From positions 4,919,501 through 4,983,500 of the forward strand of contig NZ_FNUD01000002.1 of the NCBI RefSeq assembly GCF_900106095.1: a stretch of DNA of 64,000 bases, given 5' to 3'. Within the stretch, counting starts at the first letter, position 1. Each line of letters opens with the position of its first letter. Below the pieces are notes generated by a model. That model was not told the DNA's origin, ran no database searches, and saw nothing but the letters and a program-made list of their open reading frames with translations. Shown here in pieces: positions 42,784-52,230 of the stretch. Position numbers and translations under genes: made by a program. The DNA is from Pseudomonas deceptionensis (GTDB lineage Bacteria; Pseudomonadota; Gammaproteobacteria; Pseudomonadales; Pseudomonadaceae).

Positions 42784-43683
42784 AGGCGCACTCACCTGTT
42801 TGACCAGTTCACGCAGCCAGCGATGGGCCGGGTCCTGATTAAAACGCTGGTGCCAGACCTGCACATAGTTGAACGGCGCCACGGTCAGCGGCGGAGGCAT
42901 CGCCACCAGCGTGTCCCCCAGCGGCACGTTGTCCAGGGTGCGGGTGGCCACGGTGAGGATCAGATCAGTGTCGGCAATCATCCCCGGCGCCGTGCCCCAA
43001 TGGGGAACGTTGACCGCCACCCGGCGCTGTAGACCCTGGGCGCGCAAAACGTTATCGACCTCGCCCTGGGTGTTGCCATCCATCGACACCAACAAATGCG
43101 GACGCGCCAGATAGCTGTCCAGGTCGAGCACGCCATTTTCGGGCAACGAACGCCGGTTAAGCAGGCAGGTAAAGGTTTCTTCGAACAGTACGTCGCAGCT
43201 GATATCCGCCGCCAGCGCCGCAAATACACCCACAGCCAGGTCGATTTTGCCCTGTTCGATTTGCTCCAGCATGCCCAGGCGGCTGTCCTGAATCACCACC
43301 AGAGAGGTGTCCGGCGCCAGCTTGCGCAGTTGCACCAGCAATTTGGGCAGCACGATAGCGGCGCCGTAATCGGACATCGCCACGCGAAAGGTGCGCTGCG
43401 AGTCGCCCGGCACAAAGTCGATGGACTGGCCAAGCAAGGTTTCGATCTGGCCGAGCACGGCCTTGAGCGGCGCCTGGAGGTTTTGCGCCAGCGCACTGAG
43501 CACAACCTCGTTGCCCTGGCGAATCAGCAGCGGGTCACCCAGCAGCAGCCTGAGTTTGTTCAGCGAGTGGCTGATGGCCGGCTGGCTCAGATGCAAGCGA
43601 ACACCGGTGCGGGTCACGTGTTTTTCCGTGAGCAACGCATCGAGCACCACCAGCAGATTCAAATCGATATTGCGCAGTAACAC
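42772..43683 (-). CDS. LysR-family regulator of the adjacent RND pump
   Basis: A 303-residue LysR regulator. The winged helix is at residues about 5-65 (LNLLVVLDALLTEKHVTRTG, LSQPAISHSLNKLR), with a C-terminal effector domain. The start is GTG at 43683 with AGGAGA about 7 bases upstream. It is divergent from a RND efflux operon whose start lies only 41 bases away, so it probably controls that pump. The inducing ligand is unknown. Confidence 0.9.
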   Translation of the reverse strand: MLLRNIDLNLLVVLDALLTEKHVTRTGVRLHLSQPAISHSLNKLRLLLGDPLLIRQGNEVVLSALAQNLQAPLKAVLGQIETLLGQSIDFVPGDSQRTFRVAMSDYGAAIVLPKLLVQLRKLAPDTSLVVIQDSRLGMLEQIEQGKIDLAVGVFAALAADISCDVLFEETFTCLLNRRSLPENGVLDLDSYLARPHLLVSMDGNTQGEVDNVLRAQGLQRRVAVNVPHWGTAPGMIADTDLILTVATRTLDNVPLGDTLVAMPPPLTVAPFNYVQVWHQRFNQDPAHRWLRELVKQVSAPSAP

Positions 43684-43724
43684 TCCGACTCTCCTGTCAT
43701 TAGCCCACTCCTAGGGAGCGCTGC

Positions 43725-44858
43725 ATGCTAGATCCCACACCTTCCACTGCCACGGCGCGTAACACGAGCCAGCTTACCCCACGCAACGCCCTTTACGGGT
43801 TTTCAGGCCTGATGTTGATCCTGATCTTCTGGGCCGTATGGCGCTGGCAACAGCCGGCACCCGCCGCGTATGAGGCCGCGCCGGTCAAGGTGGCCGTGGC
43901 CATGGTCAGCAACCAGCCGTTTATCCGGTATCTGGACGCGATTGGCGAACTGGAAGCGGTGCAGGAAGTCAGCGTGCCCGCCGAGATTGGCGGGCGGATC
44001 ATCGAATTGCCCATTGAATCCGGGCAAAGGGTCACCCGTGGGCAAGTTCTGTTACGGCTCAACGATGCGCCCGAGCGTGGTCAACTGGTGCGCTTGCAGG
44101 GCCAACTGGACAACACCCGGGTACGCCTGGAGCGGATGAAAAAACTGATCGGCTCAAACGCCATTTCCCGTGAAGCGCTGGACAACGCACAAGCCGAATA
44201 CACCACCGCACGCGGTGCAGTTCAGGGGCTGGTGGCACAGATCGAGCAGCGCACCATCCGAGCGCCGTTCGACGGCACTCTGGGGATTCGTAAAGTCCAT
44301 TTGGGCCAGTACGTGAACCCCGGCGATACCCTGATCAACCTGATCGGCAGCAAGGGCCTGTATGTCAATTTCAGTGTGCCCGAGCAAGCCCTGCTCCGCT
44401 TCTCCACCGGCAAAAGCCTGCTGATCGAACTCGATGCCCTGCCCCATCAACCGCTGACGGCCGTGGTCAGCAGCATCGATCCATTCCTTGATCGTTCCCG
44501 AACCGTAAGCGTGCAGGCACACCTGATAAACCCGCCAAGCACCGCTCTGCCGCGCATGTTTGCCCGGGTACGCTTGCCCCAGCCGCTGCCCGAAAACACC
44601 TTGAGCGTGCCAGAAACGGCAGTGACCTACAGCGCTTATGGCGAAGACCTCTATGTCGTGCAACCTGCAGGCATACCCACTGTGCGCCGGGTCTCGGTCA
44701 AGACCGGCGAGCGCCGCGATGGCTGGGTGGTGATCACCCATGGAGTGGCGCCGGGGGATCAGGTGGTGATCTCCGGTCAGATCAAACTCAGCGATGGCGC
44801 ACGTATCGAGCCCATCACCCACAGCGTACTGGCCGTTGACGCAGGAGCCATCGAGTGA
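43725..44858 (+). CDS. RND efflux pump periplasmic adaptor (MexH-like)
   Basis: A 377-residue membrane-fusion protein with an N-terminal membrane anchor (about 25-42, LYGFSGLMLILIFWAVW) and no lipobox. Lipoyl halves flank a hairpin: VPAEIGGRIIELPIESGQRV and RTIRAPFDGTLGIRKVHLG, with a helical hairpin between and a beta-barrel after. It links the RND permease to an outer-membrane channel. The closest family I recognise is MexH of MexGHI-OpmD, but no mexG or opmD homologue lies next to it, so an outer-membrane partner must be encoded elsewhere. It overlaps the permease gene by 4 bases. Confidence 0.9.
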   Translation: MLDPTPSTATARNTSQLTPRNALYGFSGLMLILIFWAVWRWQQPAPAAYEAAPVKVAVAMVSNQPFIRYLDAIGELEAVQEVSVPAEIGGRIIELPIESGQRVTRGQVLLRLNDAPERGQLVRLQGQLDNTRVRLERMKKLIGSNAISREALDNAQAEYTTARGAVQGLVAQIEQRTIRAPFDGTLGIRKVHLGQYVNPGDTLINLIGSKGLYVNFSVPEQALLRFSTGKSLLIELDALPHQPLTAVVSSIDPFLDRSRTVSVQAHLINPPSTALPRMFARVRLPQPLPENTLSVPETAVTYSAYGEDLYVVQPAGIPTVRRVSVKTGERRDGWVVITHGVAPGDQVVISGQIKLSDGARIEPITHSVLAVDAGAIE

Positions 44859-47800
44859 AGTTCACAGATATGTTCGTCCGGCGCCCGGTGCTCGCGCTGG
44901 TGGTCAGTTTGATGATCCTGCTGGCCGGGCTCAAAGCCTATATGGGCTTGCCCGTGCGCCAGTACCCATTGCTGGAAAGCTCCGTGATCACCGTCAGCAC
45001 CGACTACCCCGGGGCCCCGGCCGAACTGATGCAGGGCTTTGTCACCCAGCCCATCAACCAGTCGCTGGCCTCGGTGGAGGGCGTCGACTACATCAGCTCG
45101 TCCTCGGTGCAGGGCCACAGCCTGGTAACGTTGCGCATGGCGCTGAACCAAGACTCGGCCAAGGCCCTGAGCGAGGTGATCGCCAAGGTCAACCAGGTCA
45201 AGTATCGCTTGCCGGAACAGGCCTACGACCCGGTGATCGAGCGCTCGGCCGGTGAGTCCACCGCCGTGGCGTATGTCGGTTTTACCAGCGATACCCTCTC
45301 GGCCGCAGCCCTGAGCGACTACCTAAGCCGGGTGGTACAGCCCTTGTTCGCCACGATTGAAGGCGTGGCCAAGGTCGATACCTTTGGCGGCCAGCGCCTG
45401 GCCATGCGCCTGTGGCTCGACCCGCAACGCATGGCCGGCCATGGCATCAGCGCCGCCGGGGTTGAACAGGCGATCCGCGCCAACAACTTCCAGGCCGCCC
45501 CGGGGCAAATCAAAGGGCAGTACGTGGTTTCATCGATTCAGGTCAACAGCGACCTCACCTCCCTTGACGAGTTTCGCGACCTGGTGATCAGCAATCGTGG
45601 GGACCGCCTGCTGCGCCTGCGCGATATTGCCGAGATCGAGCTGGGCTCGGCCGCCTACGAAACCAGCGCCCTGATGGACGGAAAACCCGCGGTGCATCTG
45701 GGGCTGTACGCCACGCCCAAGGGCAACCCACTGGTCATTGTCGAGGGCATCAAGCGCCTGCTGCCGGACATCCAGAAAACCCTGCCACCCGGGGTCGAAG
45801 CCGCGCTGGCGTTCGAAACCGCGCACTTTATCGAAGCCTCGATTGTGGAGGTGGTCCAGACCTTGCTCGAAGCGATCCTGATCGTGGTGCTGATCATTTT
45901 TCTGTGCCTGGGTTCATGGCGCACGGTGCTGATCCCGATCCTCAGCATCCCGCTGTCGATCCTCGGCGCCCTGGCCTTGATGGATTTGTTTGGCTTTAGC
46001 ATCAACCTGCTGACGCTGCTGGCAATGGTGCTTGCCATCGGGCTGGTAGTGGACGACGCGATTGTGGTCACCGAAAACATCCACCGCCATATCAAGGAAG
46101 GCCTCGCCCCGCTTCAGGCCGCACTGATCGGCGCACGGGAAATCGCCTCGCCGGTGATCGCCATGACCGTCACCCTCGCCGCGGTATACATGCCCATCGG
46201 CCTGATGAACGGCCTGACCGGCGCGCTGTTCAAGGAGTTCGCCCTGACCCTGGCCGGCGCGGTGCTGGTGTCGGGCGTGATCGCCCTCACGCTGACCCCG
46301 GTGATGTGCGCAAAACTGCTGCCGGCCGGGCAAAACGAAGGCGCCATGGGCATGATGGCCGAGGGGTTCTTCCACCGTTTATCACGGCGTTATCAGCGAG
46401 GCTTGCTGCTGTCATTGCGCAAGCGCGGCGTGGTCCTGGGCTTTGCCGTGCTGATCCTGCTCAGCCTGCCACTGCTCTACGGCCAGGCCGCAAAAGAGCT
46501 GGCGCCCAACGAAGACCAGGGCAACCTGCTGCTGGCGATCAAATCCCCGCAGCACGCCAACCTCGATTTTGTTGAGCGCTACGCCGCGCAACTGAGTGGT
46601 GTCCTCGGCGCCATCCCCGAAGCCACCGGCACCTGGATCATCAACGGCACCGACGGTGTGGCGGCCAGCTATGCCGGGGTCAATTTCAAGGAGTGGAACC
46701 AGCGCGGGCGCAGTGCGGCGCAGATCCAGACGCAATTGCAGCAGCAGGTCGACGGCGTGGAAGGCAATGCCATCTTCGTCTTCCAGATGCCGGCGCTGCC
46801 CGCTTCCACCGGTGGTTTGCCGGTACAACTGGTGATCCGCAGCACCGAGGATTACCGCTCGCTGTACCTGGCCATGGAACAGCTGAAACAGCAGGCTCGG
46901 GCCAGCGGTTTGTTTGCCGTGGTCGACAGCGACCTGGCGTTCAACAACCCGGTGACCGAGGTGCGGATCGACCGCAACAAGGCCAACAGCCTGGGTATCC
47001 GTCTGCAAGACATCGCCAGCACCCTGGCGATACTGGTCGGCGAGAACTACACCAACCGCTTCGCGATGCAGGGCCGCTCCTATGATGTGATCGCACAAAC
47101 CGGGGCCAGCCAGCGCCTGACGCCAGAGGCCTTGAACGGCTTTTACCTCGCCACAGATGCCGGGGTACAAGTACCGCTGGCCACCGTGGTCAGCTTGCAC
47201 AGCGATATCCAGCCCAACCGCCTTAAACAGTTCAACCAGCAAAATTCGGCGACCTTGCAGGGCATCGCGGCACCGGGCGTGAGCCTGGGCCAGACCGTGG
47301 CTTTTTTGACCGAACACAGCGAGCAATTGCCCGCCAGTTTCAGCTACGACTGGCAGTCCGATTCGCGGCAATTTATCCATGAAGGCAACGCGCTGATGCT
47401 GACGTTCCTGTTCGCCCTGATCGTGATCTACATGGTGCTAGCGGCGCAGTACGAAAGCCTGCGAGACCCGCTGATCATCCTGATCACCGTACCGCTGTCC
47501 ATCTGCGGAGCCTTGATCCCATTGGCGCTGGGCTGGGCCACGCTCAACATCTACACGCAGATAGGACTGGTGACGCTGATTGGTCTGATCAGCAAACACG
47601 GGATCCTGATGGTCGAGTTTGCCAACGAGCTGCAAGCCGCCACAGGCTGCTCACCGGCCAACGCCATCATCCGTTCGGCCCGCATCCGCTTGCGGCCGAT
47701 CCTGATGACCGCCGCCGCCATGGTGGTCGGCCTCGTGCCTTTGCTGTTTGCCAGCGGCGCAGGGGCCAGCAGCCGCTTCGGGCTGGGCATCGTGATAGTC

Positions 47801-47896
47801 GTGGGGATGGTGGTGGGGACGCTGTTTACGCTGTTTGTGTTGCCGTCGATCTATAGCCTGATCTCCAAAAAACACACGACAGCACCCTCCCCCTGA
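44855..47896 (+). CDS. RND multidrug efflux permease (MexI-like)
   Basis: A 1013-residue inner-membrane proton-driven pump of the HAE1 group. It begins MKFTDMFVRRPVLALVVSLM, a standard RND start, and has twelve expected helices in two sets with large periplasmic loops. Helix 4 carries the acidic proton-relay pair in LAIGLVVDDAIVVTENIHRH; the helix 11 region has GLISKHGILMVEFANE. Substrates cannot be told from sequence; dyes, antibiotics or quinolone-type signals are usual for MexI relatives. Coupled to the adaptor by an ATGA overlap. Confidence 0.94.
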   Translation: MKFTDMFVRRPVLALVVSLMILLAGLKAYMGLPVRQYPLLESSVITVSTDYPGAPAELMQGFVTQPINQSLASVEGVDYISSSSVQGHSLVTLRMALNQDSAKALSEVIAKVNQVKYRLPEQAYDPVIERSAGESTAVAYVGFTSDTLSAAALSDYLSRVVQPLFATIEGVAKVDTFGGQRLAMRLWLDPQRMAGHGISAAGVEQAIRANNFQAAPGQIKGQYVVSSIQVNSDLTSLDEFRDLVISNRGDRLLRLRDIAEIELGSAAYETSALMDGKPAVHLGLYATPKGNPLVIVEGIKRLLPDIQKTLPPGVEAALAFETAHFIEASIVEVVQTLLEAILIVVLIIFLCLGSWRTVLIPILSIPLSILGALALMDLFGFSINLLTLLAMVLAIGLVVDDAIVVTENIHRHIKEGLAPLQAALIGAREIASPVIAMTVTLAAVYMPIGLMNGLTGALFKEFALTLAGAVLVSGVIALTLTPVMCAKLLPAGQNEGAMGMMAEGFFHRLSRRYQRGLLLSLRKRGVVLGFAVLILLSLPLLYGQAAKELAPNEDQGNLLLAIKSPQHANLDFVERYAAQLSGVLGAIPEATGTWIINGTDGVAASYAGVNFKEWNQRGRSAAQIQTQLQQQVDGVEGNAIFVFQMPALPASTGGLPVQLVIRSTEDYRSLYLAMEQLKQQARASGLFAVVDSDLAFNNPVTEVRIDRNKANSLGIRLQDIASTLAILVGENYTNRFAMQGRSYDVIAQTGASQRLTPEALNGFYLATDAGVQVPLATVVSLHSDIQPNRLKQFNQQNSATLQGIAAPGVSLGQTVAFLTEHSEQLPASFSYDWQSDSRQFIHEGNALMLTFLFALIVIYMVLAAQYESLRDPLIILITVPLSICGALIPLALGWATLNIYTQIGLVTLIGLISKHGILMVEFANELQAATGCSPANAIIRSARIRLRPILMTAAAMVVGLVPLLFASGAGASSRFGLGIVIVVGMVVGTLFTLFVLPSIYSLISKKHTTAPSP

Positions 47897-47903
47897 AACG
47901 CAA

Positions 47904-47926
47904 CCGGGCGGCTCAAGGCCGCCCGG
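47904..47926. terminator. Hairpin between RND permease and phoH
   Basis: CCGGGCGGC and GCCGCCCGG form a perfect 9-base stem with a 5-base loop, 8 bases after the permease stop and between convergent genes. There is no U-tract on either side, so classical intrinsic termination is uncertain. Confidence 0.5.
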
Positions 47927-47947
47927 GTCAGGGTTAAACAGGCAATG

Positions 47948-49342
47948 TCAGAGGTGCGACTCGGCGTATTCCGCCAGAATCGAGCGTGGTACCCCTTGCA
48001 GCGCAATATGCACGCCGTTGGGGAAATCTTTGAAACGCTCCGTCAGGTAGGTCAGCCCCGAACTGGTGGCCGACAGGTAAGGCGTATCGATCTGTGCCAG
48101 GTTGCCCAGGCACACCACTTTGGAACCGGCGCCGGCACGGGTGATGATGGTTTTCATCTGGTGCGGTGTCAGGTTCTGGCACTCATCGATCAGGATCAGG
48201 CTCTGCTGGAAGCTGCGACCGCGGATGTAGTTCAGGGATTTGAACTGCAACGGCACCTTGCTCAGGATGTAGTCGACGCTGCCATGGGTGTTTTCGTCAT
48301 CCATGTGCAGGGCTTCAAGGTTGTCGGTGATAGCCCCCAGCCAAGGCTCCATCTTCTCGGCTTCGGTACCCGGCAAAAAGCCGATTTCCTGATCCAGCCC
48401 TTGCACGCTGCGGGTACAGATAATCCGCCGGTAGCGCTTGCTGACCATGGTTTGTTCAATGGCCGCCGCCAGCGCCAGAATGGTTTTACCCGAACCCGCT
48501 GCACCCGACAGGTTGACCAGGTGAATATCCGGGTCGAGCAAGGCAAACAGCGCGAGCCCCTGGTAAATGTCCCGTGGTTTTAACCCCCAGGCTTCCTGAT
48601 GCAGCAGCGGCTCCTGGTGCATGTCCAGAATCAGCAGCTGATCCTTGCGGACTTCCTTGATCCAGCCAACAAAGCCCTGCTCATCAATGATGAATTCATT
48701 GATATGCACCGAAGGCAGGTTTTCGTTCATCTGCACCTGGTGCCAGGTGCGGCCATGGCCCTGACGGGTTTCCACCTTGTTGACCCGGTCCCAGAACGAG
48801 CCTGTCATGGTGTGGTAACCACGGGACAGCATCGACACGTCATCGACCAGCTGATCGGTGCTGTAATCCTCGGACTCGATCCCGCAAGCCCGGGCCTTGA
48901 GCCGCATGTTGATGTCTTTGGTCACCAGCACTACACGCAACTTCGGCTCGCGGGCGTGCAGGTCAATCAGCTGATTGATGATGATGTTGTCGTTGAGGTT
49001 TTCGGGCAACAGCGCATTGGGCTCGCGGCGCTTGCTCATCAGGATCGACAGAAAGCCCTTCGGAGCACCTTTGCCACGCTGGATCGGCACGCCCTTTTCA
49101 ACATTTTCAGGGCTGGCATCACCGAGCAGTTGATCAATCAAACGAATAGCCTGGCGGCACTCTGCTGCCACCAGCAATTTGCCGGTTTTGAGTTTGTCGA
49201 GCTCTTCGAGCACTGTCATCGGGATGGTGACGTGGTGTTCCTCGAAGTTAAGCAATGCGTTTGGATCGTGAATCAGAACATTGGTATCGAGTACATAAAG
49301 GATTGGCTTGTGGGCAGAAGGAGTGCGTCCGTGATCATCCAT
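47948..49342 (-). CDS. PhoH-family ATPase with N-terminal PIN domain
   Basis: A 464-residue PIN-PhoH (PhoH2-type) protein. Residues about 13-160 are a PIN ribonuclease domain (YVLDTNVLIHDPNALL with acidic residues, later VLVTKDINMRLKA). Residues about 250-464 are the PhoH ATPase with Walker A SGAAGSGKT and the Walker B-like LILIDECQNLTPHQMK. Such proteins couple RNA unwinding to cleavage and have been described as toxin-like RNA helicase/RNases. AAGGTG precedes the ATG. It is transcribed alone. Confidence 0.92.
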   Translation of the reverse strand: MDDHGRTPSAHKPILYVLDTNVLIHDPNALLNFEEHHVTIPMTVLEELDKLKTGKLLVAAECRQAIRLIDQLLGDASPENVEKGVPIQRGKGAPKGFLSILMSKRREPNALLPENLNDNIIINQLIDLHAREPKLRVVLVTKDINMRLKARACGIESEDYSTDQLVDDVSMLSRGYHTMTGSFWDRVNKVETRQGHGRTWHQVQMNENLPSVHINEFIIDEQGFVGWIKEVRKDQLLILDMHQEPLLHQEAWGLKPRDIYQGLALFALLDPDIHLVNLSGAAGSGKTILALAAAIEQTMVSKRYRRIICTRSVQGLDQEIGFLPGTEAEKMEPWLGAITDNLEALHMDDENTHGSVDYILSKVPLQFKSLNYIRGRSFQQSLILIDECQNLTPHQMKTIITRAGAGSKVVCLGNLAQIDTPYLSATSSGLTYLTERFKDFPNGVHIALQGVPRSILAEYAESHL

Positions 49343-49770
49343 ACTCGGTCACCTTTGTGGGGAGCCAGTCGACGCAATACCGCAACAGTGCTGCGCCTCG
49401 AAGTGACTGCCGTCAAATACCTGCCCGATGGGTCTTGGAAGACGCCACCTGTGTTGCAGGTTTCGGCCGTCTGTCTTCGTAATACTCCTAAATGTGTGAC
49501 AAAAAAAAGTTTTTTTAGCGATTGGAGGATTTATTTTTCGGAATGACGAATAGCCTTGGCGTCATGACTAATCGCTACTAGGCTTAGTAATCACCTGCTA
49601 CAAATTTGCAATTTCTCGAGCATGATCCGGCCTGTTCCCGGCAAAGCCAGAGCCCTCTGACTGGAAGCATGGACAGAGCCTACAAACCCTTCTTTTCGGC
49701 AGCATTAAGCTTCGTTTCGCATTGGCTGACTTAAGCCTGCGCGACCCATCTTCATGCCAAAGGAGGCTAT
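49343..49770. other. Divergent phoH / orphan small-gene intergenic region
   Basis: 428 bases, AT-richer than the surroundings in its middle part. It contains ACCTG/CAGGT (about 49447-49461), an A8-G-T7 tract palindrome at 49501-49516 likely to bend DNA, and the strong ribosome site of the small gene at its right end (AAAGGAGG, about 49758-49766). No clean promoter hexamer pair or RNA gene was recognised. Confidence 0.5.
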
Positions 49771-50091
49771 ATGACCCCTGTTTCCAAAACGCTGGAGCAC
49801 ATGCTGCTCGATATTTACAAAGACGGCAGCGTGTCTGTTTTCGAATACCAGCAACTTCGCGACAACGCCGACGAACGCATGGCTGTGATCATTCGGGAGT
49901 TTGGTCAGCATAACAACCTGACCGCCTTTCAAAAGGCGATGGATGTCGCCCTGCAATTGCTGCAGCTCTCGGTCATTGACGCCAAAAAGGCCAAACTAAG
50001 CGACACCGGTGAAACCATTGTCAAAGACGCCATCATTGCCCAGGTTGAATACCTTCGCGTCGGCAGCGACCTGGCCTTGCACCTTCTGTAA
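49771..50091 (+). CDS. Conserved-looking hypothetical small protein
   Basis: A 106-residue hydrophilic, probably all-helical protein (SKTLEHMLLDIYKDGSVSVF, LTAFQKAMDVALQLLQLSVI) with no cysteine, no signal and no membrane segment. I do not recognise its family. Translation is well supported: a full Shine-Dalgarno AAAGGAGG 4 bases before the ATG, and a strong intrinsic terminator 13 bases after the stop. It therefore forms its own transcription unit. The length and heptad-like leucine spacing would allow a small dimeric regulator or adaptor, but that is only a guess. Confidence 0.75.
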   Translation: MTPVSKTLEHMLLDIYKDGSVSVFEYQQLRDNADERMAVIIREFGQHNNLTAFQKAMDVALQLLQLSVIDAKKAKLSDTGETIVKDAIIAQVEYLRVGSDLALHLL

Positions 50092-50104
50092 CCCCCGGAG
50101 AAAT

Positions 50105-50135
50105 CGCCCGCCCACCTCAGGCGGGCGTTCTGTTT
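50105..50135 (+). terminator. Rho-independent terminator of the 106-residue orphan gene
   Basis: CGCCCGCC (50105-50112) pairs with GGCGGGCG (50120-50127) over a 7-base loop, followed by TTCTGTTT. It also lies at the 3' end of the convergent deacetylase-like gene. Confidence 0.8.
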
Positions 50136-51261
50136 ACCCTGCGCCCAACGCTGCACAATCCTCCCACCCCAAGCCACTTTGCGCCGTTGCCTTAAGCAAC
50201 CAGGGCAATGCCGTGCGCACTTTGTCCTGGGTATCGTGAAACACAATCACCCCGTGGCGCCACAAAAGCATCAGGCTCAGCACCCGTTGTGCCGACTGCT
50301 CTGCACTCAGGCTGGCCGCCATGTCTTGTGCATCAATGCTCCACAGCGCCACCCGCAACGCCTGCGTCTGGAAAAACGCCCCGCTGTCTGCCCGCCTCTG
50401 CCCATAGGGCGGACGGAACAGGGGCACGTAGTTGTTCGCCAACGCCTGTTTGACCACGCCCGTGCTGCGCAAAATCGAGTCCTGCCAGGCCTGCCAGTGG
50501 CTGTGGGAGCGATATTCCCAGCCCTGCACGCCCACGCACTGCCCCTTGTACAGCCCTTGCAGGGCCTGTTCACCGCCGTTGTCGAGCCGCACTTGCACGC
50601 TGTTGCCCAGCACAAAAAAAGTCGCGTTCATGGACTGCTTGCGCAGGTAATCGGTCAGCCAGTCGGTGGTGCCCGGCAATTGGGTGGGGCCGCTGTCGAA
50701 GGTCAGCATGAACAGCCGGTCATGCATCTGATCACCGTTGAACTCTTGCTCGCCCAACAGCTCGATTTCGCTGCTGATTTGCGGGAGCAGCGCCGCCTTG
50801 CGCAGTTGTTCGTCCAGGTAACGCTGGTGAAATTCACGACTCGGCTCGGCCCAGGCCACATAAAACGAGTCATCGGCGATTTCAAACTTGCCCGCCTGCT
50901 CGCGCAAGCTGTCCATGCCGTCGACGTAATAGCAAAACGAAGCGTCCTGATCGCAGCTCTGCTGGGCAAAATTGTAGTTGGCCAACAACCGCTGCCACAT
51001 TCGCTGGCGAACGTTGTCGATCGCGTCGATGTTGATGGTTTTGAGGTTCAGGCGCTGCTTGAGCGCGGTGTCGTCCAGCGCCTCGCTGGCCAGCAAGGCA
51101 TGGGCAAAGGCAAGGATTTCAGCGCGTGAGGCCACATCGAACAGAGCCGGGCTGATCAATTGCTCGGGCCAGGTGCTGCGGTCCAGCGTCGCCGGCTCAT
51201 TCGGCGCCGCCACCGCCCCCAGACACAGCAACCAGGCCGACAAAAAAAGAGCAATGCGCAC
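50134..51261 (-). CDS. Polysaccharide-deacetylase-like (NodB) exported protein with altered metal site
   Basis: A 375-residue protein with a signal peptide (MRIALFLSAWLLCLGAVAA). An N-terminal region of unknown type (about 20-180) is followed by a NodB-homology domain. Motif 1 reads LTFDSGP (Asp189-Ser190) where active enzymes have TFDDGP, so the metal-binding second Asp is Ser. Motif 2 (about HSHWQ, His253/His255) does not fit HxxxH. RPPYGQRR (motif 3), SIDAQD and IVFHD (His342, motif 5) are kept. It may be a weak or inactive deacetylase or use an altered site. Exported, probably periplasmic. Transcribed alone. Confidence 0.82.
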   Translation of the reverse strand: MRIALFLSAWLLCLGAVAAPNEPATLDRSTWPEQLISPALFDVASRAEILAFAHALLASEALDDTALKQRLNLKTINIDAIDNVRQRMWQRLLANYNFAQQSCDQDASFCYYVDGMDSLREQAGKFEIADDSFYVAWAEPSREFHQRYLDEQLRKAALLPQISSEIELLGEQEFNGDQMHDRLFMLTFDSGPTQLPGTTDWLTDYLRKQSMNATFFVLGNSVQVRLDNGGEQALQGLYKGQCVGVQGWEYRSHSHWQAWQDSILRSTGVVKQALANNYVPLFRPPYGQRRADSGAFFQTQALRVALWSIDAQDMAASLSAEQSAQRVLSLMLLWRHGVIVFHDTQDKVRTALPWLLKATAQSGLGWEDCAALGAG

Positions 51262-51384
51262 GGGTCAATCTCCCAGTAAAAACTGGCAGCACTATAACCG
51301 CACACTGTGGGTCTATCGCGCTCATAGGTGGAGTCAAACCGCTCAACCCCCTAGAATCCCCCGACGCTAAATGGAGACGACCTC

Positions 51385-52164
51385 ATGCTGATGGTGATTT
51401 CACCCGCTAAAACCCTCGACTACGAGACGCCGCCGGCCACTGCGCGTTTCACCCAGCCGCAATACCTGGACCACTCCCAGGAACTGATCGAACAACTGCG
51501 CGAACTGAGCCCGCAACAGATTGGCGAGCTGATGCACTTGTCCGACAAGCTTTCAGGCCTCAACGCAGCGCGTTTCGGCAGCTGGACACCCGCGTTCACC
51601 CCCGAAAATGCCAAGCAGGCACTGCTGGCGTTCAAGGGCGACGTGTACACCGGGCTCAACGCCGTGGACTTCAACGAGGCAGACTTCGACTACGCGCAAA
51701 CTCATCTGCGCATGCTCTCGGGGCTGTACGGCCTGCTGCGTCCGCTGGACCTGATGATGCCGTATCGCCTGGAAATGGGCACCAAGCTGGCCAATGCCCG
51801 CGGCAAGGATCTCTATGCGTTCTGGGGCACCCGTATCAGCGAGTGGCTCAACGAAGCGCTGGCCGAGCAAGGCGATGACGTACTGCTAAACCTGGCGTCC
51901 AATGAGTATTTCTCGGCGGTCAAAAAGCCGGTCTTGAACGCACGCATTATCAATACCGAATTCAAGGACCTGAAAAACGGTCAGCACAAGATCATCAGTT
52001 TTTACGCCAAAAAAGCCCGCGGCATGATGAGCCGGTTCGTGATCAAGGAACGCATCAATAACCCGGATCACCTCAAGCAGTTCGATGAGCAGGGTTATCG
52101 CTTTAGCGCAGAACAGTCCAAGCCGAACCTGTTGGTGTTTTTACGCGACCACGCCCCGCAATAG
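51385..52164 (+). CDS. yaaA: Peroxide stress protein YaaA
   Basis: A 259-residue DUF328/YaaA protein, which limits intracellular free iron and oxidative damage under hydrogen peroxide in E. coli and has a DNA-binding fold. Typical stretches are [17 protein letters not shown] at the start, [40 protein letters not shown] and [16 protein letters not shown] near the end. It starts with ATG at 51385 with GGAG upstream. Stand-alone gene, between the deacetylase-like gene and the RHS gene. Confidence 0.96.
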   Translation: MLMVISPAKTLDYETPPATARFTQPQYLDHSQELIEQLRELSPQQIGELMHLSDKLSGLNAARFGSWTPAFTPENAKQALLAFKGDVYTGLNAVDFNEADFDYAQTHLRMLSGLYGLLRPLDLMMPYRLEMGTKLANARGKDLYAFWGTRISEWLNEALAEQGDDVLLNLASNEYFSAVKKPVLNARIINTEFKDLKNGQHKIISFYAKKARGMMSRFVIKERINNPDHLKQFDEQGYRFSAEQSKPNLLVFLRDHAPQ

Positions 52165-52230
52165 TCTCCCGCCTTTCGACGGATGTGATGCAGCCAGCCC
52201 TCAATGCTGACTGCTCACACCCCACTCGCT

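Noticed and set aside
49501..49516. A8-G-T7 tract as a terminator
   Set aside because: It has symmetry but no GC stem, and no gene ends there; more likely bent promoter DNA.
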